From NCBI GenBank assembly GCA_964412195.1, contig CAYPNP010000042.1, forward strand, positions 1-27,436: a DNA stretch of 27,436 bases. The letters run 5' to 3'. This DNA comes from CAYPNP01 sp964412195 (GTDB taxonomy: Bacteria; Acidobacteriota; JAAYUB01). The translations under genes and the position numbers were made by a program. Under the pieces are notes generated by a model. The model was not told the DNA's origin and searched no databases. It saw nothing but the letters and a program-made list of their open reading frames with translations. Below are positions 23,267 to 27,436 of this stretch, piece after piece (position 1 is the stretch's first letter; each line of letters opens with the position of its first letter).

Positions 23267-25000
23267 TCACCGGCCCGGCGGCGCGGGCGGGGCGAAGGAA
23301 ACCGTGACCCGAAAGGTGCTCCCGTCCCGTTTCATCCCGGCGTACTCCAGCTTCCCGTCAGGGCGGAACGTCGGACCGTTGTCCAGCACCATGTCCCAGG
23401 CGGGCAGCGGTTTCCCGTCCAGCACCACCATCTCCTTGTCCGCCGTGGCGGCCCGGTAGGCAATGTGCTTCCCGTCCGGGCTGTACGAAGGATTGGCGAT
23501 GTCCGCGCAGGCGGGGCCGGGAGTCCCGTCCACCACCAGGAACTTCTTCCCCTCGCGCCGGGCCACGCAGGCCCAGTGCTTGCCGTCCGGGCTGAAGCGG
23601 ATGGCGCTGACGTAGTCGGCGTCCCGGCGCGCCGTGCCGTTGATGACCAGGCAGCGCTTGTCGCCGTCGCCCCCGTGGTAGGCCGTCAGGCTGCCGTCGG
23701 CGCTGAATTCCAGCTGGTCCTCCCAGATGGCGGACCAGCCCTCGCTCCGCCGGCCGTCCTCGACCATGTACCAGTCGGCGGCGATCTCCAGGTCGCCGGT
23801 GTAGCCGATGCAGAAGACCCGCCGGCTGTCCGGGCTGAAGCAGAGCGAGCGGGCGCGGATGCCGTCCAGCGGTTCGGACGCCTTCCCGTCCGCCACCAGG
23901 AACTCTTGGTCGTTCTCGCTGCCAATGTAGGCCAGGCGCCGGCCGTCGGGGCTGAAGGTGAGCCGGTCGACGCCCCAGGAGACGGCGGGCTCCAGCGGCT
24001 GCCCGTCCACGACGAGGCGCGTCCGGCCCTCGGCGCGCACCGCCAGGGCCACGCGGCGCCCGTCGGGGCTGAAGACGGGCTCGTCCTCCAGGGTGGCGGT
24101 CCAGGCCTGCTCCGGTTCGCCCGTCACACGGAACACCGCCTGGTCGCCGCGCTGGGCGGTGTACACCAGGCGGGTGCCGTCCGGGCTGTAGAGCAGTCGG
24201 CCATAATGGTCGAACGCGGCTCCTTCTTCTAGGCGGCCGTTTACGACGGGGCGCCATTTCCCGTCCAGGAGTCCCCAGTAGGCCACGTGGGCCCCGTCGG
24301 AGCTGAACACCACGGCGGAGCGGTCCTCCAAGAGAGGGCCGGGCTGCCCGTCCACCAGCACCACCTTCTTCCCCCGGAGCCTGCCGGCGCAGACCACGTG
24401 CCGCCCGCCCGGCGTGAACACGGGGCCGGGAGTGAGGAGGGACAGGTCCTCCGCCTGGTCGAGGACGCCGAGGATCCGGCCATCCAGGACGACGACGAAG
24501 CCCGTCCCGCGCTTGGCCAGATAGGCCACGCGCGAATTGTCCGGGCTGAACGTGGGGCCGGCGGCGACGATGCCGTCGAAGGCCTCGCCGGGGATCCCGT
24601 CCACCACCAGCCGGCGGACGTCGCCGTTGCGGCCGATGTAAGCCAGCCGTCGGCTGTCCGGGCTGAAGAACAGGCCCTCGCCCACCACCAGGTCCCACTC
24701 GGGGCCGCAAGGTTTGCCGTCCAGGAACACCGCTTGTCTGCCGCCCCGTTTCAGCACATAGGCCAGGCGGCACCCGTCCGGGCTGGGCGTGAACTTCTCC
24801 ACCTGCTTCCGGTCTTGGAAAGGAAAGGTGCCGATCGGCTCAACCCGGATCGAGGGAGCGGCCGACGGTTCCGCGGCGGGGGTGGCCGCCGGGGTGCCTC
24901 CCGCGACGCCGGCGGTCAGGATGAGGGAGGTCAGGCCGGCCAATCCGGCGAGATGGATCCGGCCGGTGCGGATGATACGTCGCCACGTCGGTCGCTGCAT
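23267..25000 (-). CDS. Exported WD40-like (PD40) beta-propeller protein with 13 SPDG motifs
   Basis: A 577-residue protein with a long signal (RRIIRTGRIHLAGLAGLTSLILTAGVAGG) and an Ala/Pro linker to about residue 50. The rest is thirteen repeats of 40-48 residues of the form FSPDGRRLAYIG followed by a variable strand and LVVDG.P (examples: FFSPDSRRLAYIGRNGD, TFSPDGRRLAYIGSEND, SYSPDGKHIAYRA). This suggests one large or two smaller propellers. No hydrolase domain or catalytic triad is visible, so it is a binding/scaffold protein rather than a peptidase. ATG at 25000 has GGAGG six bases upstream; the open frame up to 25384 crosses the divergent small gene and is rejected. It stands alone between the repeat cluster and the divergent 58-residue gene. 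Ligand unknown. Confidence 0.88.
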   Translation of the reverse strand: MQRPTWRRIIRTGRIHLAGLAGLTSLILTAGVAGGTPAATPAAEPSAAPSIRVEPIGTFPFQDRKQVEKFTPSPDGCRLAYVLKRGGRQAVFLDGKPCGPEWDLVVGEGLFFSPDSRRLAYIGRNGDVRRLVVDGIPGEAFDGIVAAGPTFSPDNSRVAYLAKRGTGFVVVLDGRILGVLDQAEDLSLLTPGPVFTPGGRHVVCAGRLRGKKVVLVDGQPGPLLEDRSAVVFSSDGAHVAYWGLLDGKWRPVVNGRLEEGAAFDHYGRLLYSPDGTRLVYTAQRGDQAVFRVTGEPEQAWTATLEDEPVFSPDGRRVALAVRAEGRTRLVVDGQPLEPAVSWGVDRLTFSPDGRRLAYIGSENDQEFLVADGKASEPLDGIRARSLCFSPDSRRVFCIGYTGDLEIAADWYMVEDGRRSEGWSAIWEDQLEFSADGSLTAYHGGDGDKRCLVINGTARRDADYVSAIRFSPDGKHWACVARREGKKFLVVDGTPGPACADIANPSYSPDGKHIAYRAATADKEMVVLDGKPLPAWDMVLDNGPTFRPDGKLEYAGMKRDGSTFRVTVSFAPPAPPGR

Positions 25001-25180
25001 GGGAAGCCTCCAGGGAAGGATGGCCCCATTGTAACCGGCTCCCGGTGCGTGCGCAACGGGTGTGGGGGGAGGCCGGGTCCCGTTCCGGCCGGCCACCGGC
25101 CCCGAACCGGCTTTGTGGTAGGATAAAGGAGTCCATCCCATCTGGCTGGGCCCGTTGCGGGCAGGAAAGGCGGAGGAACC

Positions 25181-25357
25181 ATGCGTCGCTTGCAAGTGGG
25201 GCTTCTGGTGCTCGGCGCGCTGAGCCTTCTCGGCGCGGTCCCGTTCGTCGGCGGAGTGGCGGGGGACGCCCTCTGGCGGGCGGGAGTCGCGGTTCTCCTG
25301 CTGGACGTCGTTCTCATCCTGCTCTGGCCCCGGCCCGAGCGGAACCCGAAGCTGTGA
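25181..25357 (+). CDS. Small two-helix membrane protein (58 residues)
   Basis: ATG at 25181 is preceded by GGCGGAGGAACC (GGAGG, four-base spacing). It encodes two hydrophobic segments, LQVGLLVLGALSLLGAVPFV and AGVAVLLLDVVLILLW, separated by GGVAGDALWR, with a basic start (MRR) and basic tail (PRPERNPKL), then TGA at 25355. This predicts a helical hairpin with both ends cytoplasmic. No family is recognised. It is divergent from the PD40 gene 180 bases away. The strong ribosome site and clean topology argue for a real gene although it is below usual length cut-offs. Confidence 0.65.
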   Translation: MRRLQVGLLVLGALSLLGAVPFVGGVAGDALWRAGVAVLLLDVVLILLWPRPERNPKL

Positions 25358-25388
25358 ATTCGGAGGAGGGCCGCCAGTCAGCACCGGT

Positions 25389-25431
25389 CTGTGACGGAGC
25401 CTGGCACCATTCCCTGTGGCACCATTCCCTG
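25389..25431 (-). repeat. Short repeat unit, inverted, with a small tandem duplication
   Basis: On the minus strand AATGGTGCCAGGCTCCGTCA with CAG (25411-25389) matches the tandem units at 22654-22742. Next to it the plus-strand word GGCACCATTCCCTG occurs twice (25403-25416 and 25418-25431). It fills the gap between the small membrane gene and the protease-like gene. Confidence 0.8.
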
Positions 25432-25576
25432 ACGCCTTCTCCGGCGTAGTCCGGGACGGCCCGCCTCAGGACTCCGCTTCCAGGAGACAGGTTCCCGGGC
25501 CGGCGGAGCGGGACTACGGGGATTGCTTGCCGTCGGGCGAGGTGATTCCAGGGGGCAAATGGAAAAACAAAAGGAG

Positions 25577-25592
25577 TGTGACACAGATCACA
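25577..25592 (+). promoter_or_regulatory. CRP/FNR-family palindromic site
   Basis: TGTGA-CACAGA-TCACA is a perfect match to the CRP half-site pair with six-base spacing, within a local AT-rich stretch (25559-25600). Its centre is 56 bases before the ATG at 25641. No good -10 is seen at the class II position (about 25613-25619), so whether it activates or represses is open. Confidence 0.5.
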
Positions 25593-25640
25593 ACTTTTTT
25601 CGGAACGGAATTCGTACTGGTGGGCAAGGAGACAGGCCAA

Positions 25641-27155
25641 ATGAACACCGGGACGATGAGCAAGGCGGGCGAGAAGGGCAGCAGAATCTTCAATTTGCAG
25701 CACGCCCGGGCGACGTTCGACCGACTTTGCCGAAGGCGATCTGCTTCCCTGCGGTCGGGCGGAACCGCCCGGCTGGGGCCGGCCGCCGTTCTGCTGGGCG
25801 GGATCTTCCGAGTGGGACTGACCCTGGTCCTCCTGGCCGGCATGTTCGCCGCCGCTTTCCCGACCGGCCAGCCCGATGCGAGCCAGGCGCCGGGCGCACC
25901 ATGCCGGGTCCCGCCCGCGGTGGAGGCGGTCTTTCACCGGCGGGTGCAGGACCTGGAGCGGGCGCTGCTCCGGCGCGACTTCGGCGCGGTGGAGTCGTGG
26001 CTGGCCCCGGACTGCATCGTGGCGGGCTTCGCAGGGGAGGCCGGCCGGCAGGTTTTCCGGGAGGCGCTGGCGCAGCTCCGGCAGGCGGAGTCGCTCCGGC
26101 TGAAGTCCGTCCTCACCGGGGTCCCGCCCTACCGGGTGGCGGTGGAGCTGCGGTCCCACGGCCTGGCCTCCGAGCGCGAAGTGGCCTTCAACGCCATTCT
26201 CCGGTTCGTCGAGATCCGCCTTTTCCAGGCCGAGGTCCGGACGGGCCCGGACGGCGACCGCACGCTTGTTTCTTGGGAGCCGGCCGCGGGCCCGCTGCCC
26301 GACGCGATCGCCGACCGCTTCGATCCGGCCGGGCGCCTGGTGGCCCTGGACGGCATTACCGTCAACGGCGTGACCGGTTGCATGATCCTGGACACCGGCA
26401 CCACGACCCTGCTGCTCAACCGCGCCCGTTTCAGCGAATGGATCTGCCGACCGCCCGACGCGGGCGTGCTGGCCGGGGCCGGCGGAGTCACCCGGCGCGT
26501 AGCGCGAGTCTGGGTGCGGGACTTCGACTGGAAGGGCTACCGGCTGGCCAGCTTCGAGACCATCGCCGCCGACCTGACTCCCTTGGAAGCCCGCGTCGGC
26601 CGGCCCGTCCTGGGGCTGCTCGGCGCCCGGCTGCTGCGGCCGTTCGACCTGACCATCGACTACGGGCGGCGGGAGGTGGCGCTCCGCCGTCTAGACGCGG
26701 ACGGGAATCCGCTGCAGGCATACGACAAATCCGCCGCCGGCCGGACGCTCCCCTTCGAGCTGGCCGGCCCGCTGCCGGTGCTGCCGGTGAAGGTGGGCGG
26801 GGTCTGCCTGCGCCTGGGTCTGGACTCCGGCGCCACGGCCACCGTGATCGACGAGCTGGCCGCCGTCCGGCTCGGCCCGGGCTGCCGCCGGGACCTGCCC
26901 GCCTGCCGGGTCCGCGGCGTGGACCAGGGCCGCCGGACCGCCCGGCGGATCCGCCTGGACGGGGCGCGGCTCGGCCCCAACGCGCTGCCGGTTCTGAACG
27001 CGGTGGTAACGGACCTGTCGGCCCAGCGCCAGAGCCTCGGCCTGGCCATCGACGGCCTCCTGGGCTACGAGTTCCTCCACCGCCAGCCGGTAACCATCAA
27101 CTACATCAAGCAGGAACTGCGCATTCCGGCCCCGGCCCGCAGCGGCCGGCCCTGA
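25641..27155 (+). CDS. Membrane-anchored protein with NTF2-like domain and two retropepsin-like aspartyl protease domains
   Basis: A 504-residue protein. The N-terminus (1-45) is basic and polar; residues 47-73 are a hydrophobic segment (VLLGGIFRVGLTLVLLAGMF), a signal-anchor. Residues 95-215 look NTF2/SnoaL-like (LERALLRRDFGAVESWLAPD). Domain 1: GITVNGVTGCMILDTGTTT with D251-T-G and later RPVLGLLGARLL. Domain 2: LPVKVGGVCLRLGLDSGATA with D395-S-G and DGLLGYEFLHRQPVTINY. Each has the flap-free retropepsin plan of a D(T/S)G loop plus a hydrophobic-Gly second motif, so the two may pair like pepsin lobes. ATG at 25641 has AAGGAG ten bases upstream; the frame from 25416 begins in the repeat and is rejected. 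Likely an extracytoplasmic protease; target unknown. Confidence 0.85.
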   Translation: MNTGTMSKAGEKGSRIFNLQHARATFDRLCRRRSASLRSGGTARLGPAAVLLGGIFRVGLTLVLLAGMFAAAFPTGQPDASQAPGAPCRVPPAVEAVFHRRVQDLERALLRRDFGAVESWLAPDCIVAGFAGEAGRQVFREALAQLRQAESLRLKSVLTGVPPYRVAVELRSHGLASEREVAFNAILRFVEIRLFQAEVRTGPDGDRTLVSWEPAAGPLPDAIADRFDPAGRLVALDGITVNGVTGCMILDTGTTTLLLNRARFSEWICRPPDAGVLAGAGGVTRRVARVWVRDFDWKGYRLASFETIAADLTPLEARVGRPVLGLLGARLLRPFDLTIDYGRREVALRRLDADGNPLQAYDKSAAGRTLPFELAGPLPVLPVKVGGVCLRLGLDSGATATVIDELAAVRLGPGCRRDLPACRVRGVDQGRRTARRIRLDGARLGPNALPVLNAVVTDLSAQRQSLGLAIDGLLGYEFLHRQPVTINYIKQELRIPAPARSGRP

Positions 27156-27208
27156 GGAGGTGCTGCCGCCGGAATCCGTGGATTCATTCCCGAAGGGATA
27201 ACGTGAAT

Positions 27209-27406
27209 AGCCCCAGGTGACAGCCGCTTTGGAATGCCACCCGGGGTACGCCATCCCAAGTGGGACCGAGCTCGAAGAGGTCAAATTTGGATATGTGAGA
27301 TCGGTCACGTTCGACCCCGGCCGGGGTCGAATCATGAAATCCTGGGACGGTATGAAATTTCTGTACTCCCCCGGGTGGCGGCCCAAAGCGGCCGCCACCC
27401 GGGGCT
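27209..27406. repeat. Inverted hairpin doublet with central palindrome (MITE/REP-like)
   Basis: Left arm 27209-27249 and right arm 27363-27406 are inverted relatives: the left reads AGCCCCAGGTGACAGCCGCT then TTGG...GCCACCCGGGG, and the right reversed gives AGCCCCGGGTGGCGGCCGCT then TTGG...GCCACCCGGGG. The right arm alone folds as a perfect 15-bp stem (CCCCGGGTGGCGGCC, loop CAAAGC, 27369-27404). Between them lie TCCCA-AG-TGGGA (27254-27265) and, near the centre, a perfect 22-bp palindrome (27310-27331: TTCGACCCCGG and its exact complement). It fills the gene-free end of the window after the protease-like gene. No U tract follows, so terminator function is doubtful. Confidence 0.75.
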
Positions 27407-27436
27407 GCTATGTGGATGTCAAGGGCGAAAGCGCCT

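Noticed and set aside
27301..27335. tRNA or T-arm-like sequence at GTTCGACCCC...GGTCGAATC
   Set aside because: It is a perfect palindrome without acceptor, D or anticodon arms around it.
27369..27404. Rho-independent terminator of the protease-like gene
   Set aside because: Very strong stem but no U tract on either strand, more than 200 bases past the stop, and it is half of an inverted repeat pair.

Overview
The window is GC-rich and densely coding, with one sharply AT-rich island near 8,990-9,150. It looks like a chromosome segment of a Gram-negative, probably Acidobacteriota. The evidence is a TonB-receptor-like protein with an N-terminal carboxypeptidase-regulatory-like domain and the plug-region pattern LPLLPGVVR at the left edge, a full RND efflux operon, an Omp85 barrel, an OmpA-like protein, and many exported TolB/PD40-type beta-propellers. 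The phylum is inferred from gene style only; no rRNA, tRNA or phylogenetic marker is present.

Layout. 1-511 (-): start of a TonB-dependent receptor-like gene running off the left edge. 631-8927 (-): an efflux operon, in transcription order lipoprotein membrane-fusion protein, RND pump, outer-membrane factor, MarR regulator and an ArnT/PMT-type GT-C glycosyltransferase. It is read from a near-consensus sigma70 promoter at 9056-9084. 9318-9881 (+): an orphan cytoplasmic protein. 9919-11247 (-): an Omp85-family barrel without POTRA domains. 11361-11652: a structured dispersed repeat. 11822-12655 (+): an exported OmpA-domain protein. 12932-19045 (-): a tight operon whose four products all carry export signals: a GT-A-like glycosyltransferase with a frameshifted TPR tail, a tandem methyltransferase, an ankyrin/double beta-propeller fusion, and a SnoaL-like protein; a 30-codon SnoaL remnant follows. 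19271-22484 (-): a dockerin-bearing lactonase-like propeller and a large secreted partner. 22654-23124: three tandem short repeats and two more copies of the structured repeat, the second inverted. 23267-25000 (-): a 13-motif PD40 propeller. 25181-25357 (+): a 58-residue membrane peptide. 25641-27155 (+): a membrane-anchored protein with two retropepsin-like domains, preceded by a perfect CRP-type palindrome. 27209-27406: a pair of inverted hairpin repeats around a 22-bp palindrome.

How it works together. The efflux genes form a conventional tripartite pump with its own MarR-type regulator inside the operon and a lipid/envelope glycosyltransferase translationally coupled to it. Most of the rest is cell-envelope or secreted. 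The least explained unit is the 12,932-19,045 operon, where folds that normally use cytosolic cofactors (nucleotide sugar, SAM) are encoded with export signals beside ankyrin and propeller scaffolds. The repeat families sit only in intergenic gaps. Their hairpins keep a TTCA loop while stem bases change on both sides, which points to selection on the folded strand.
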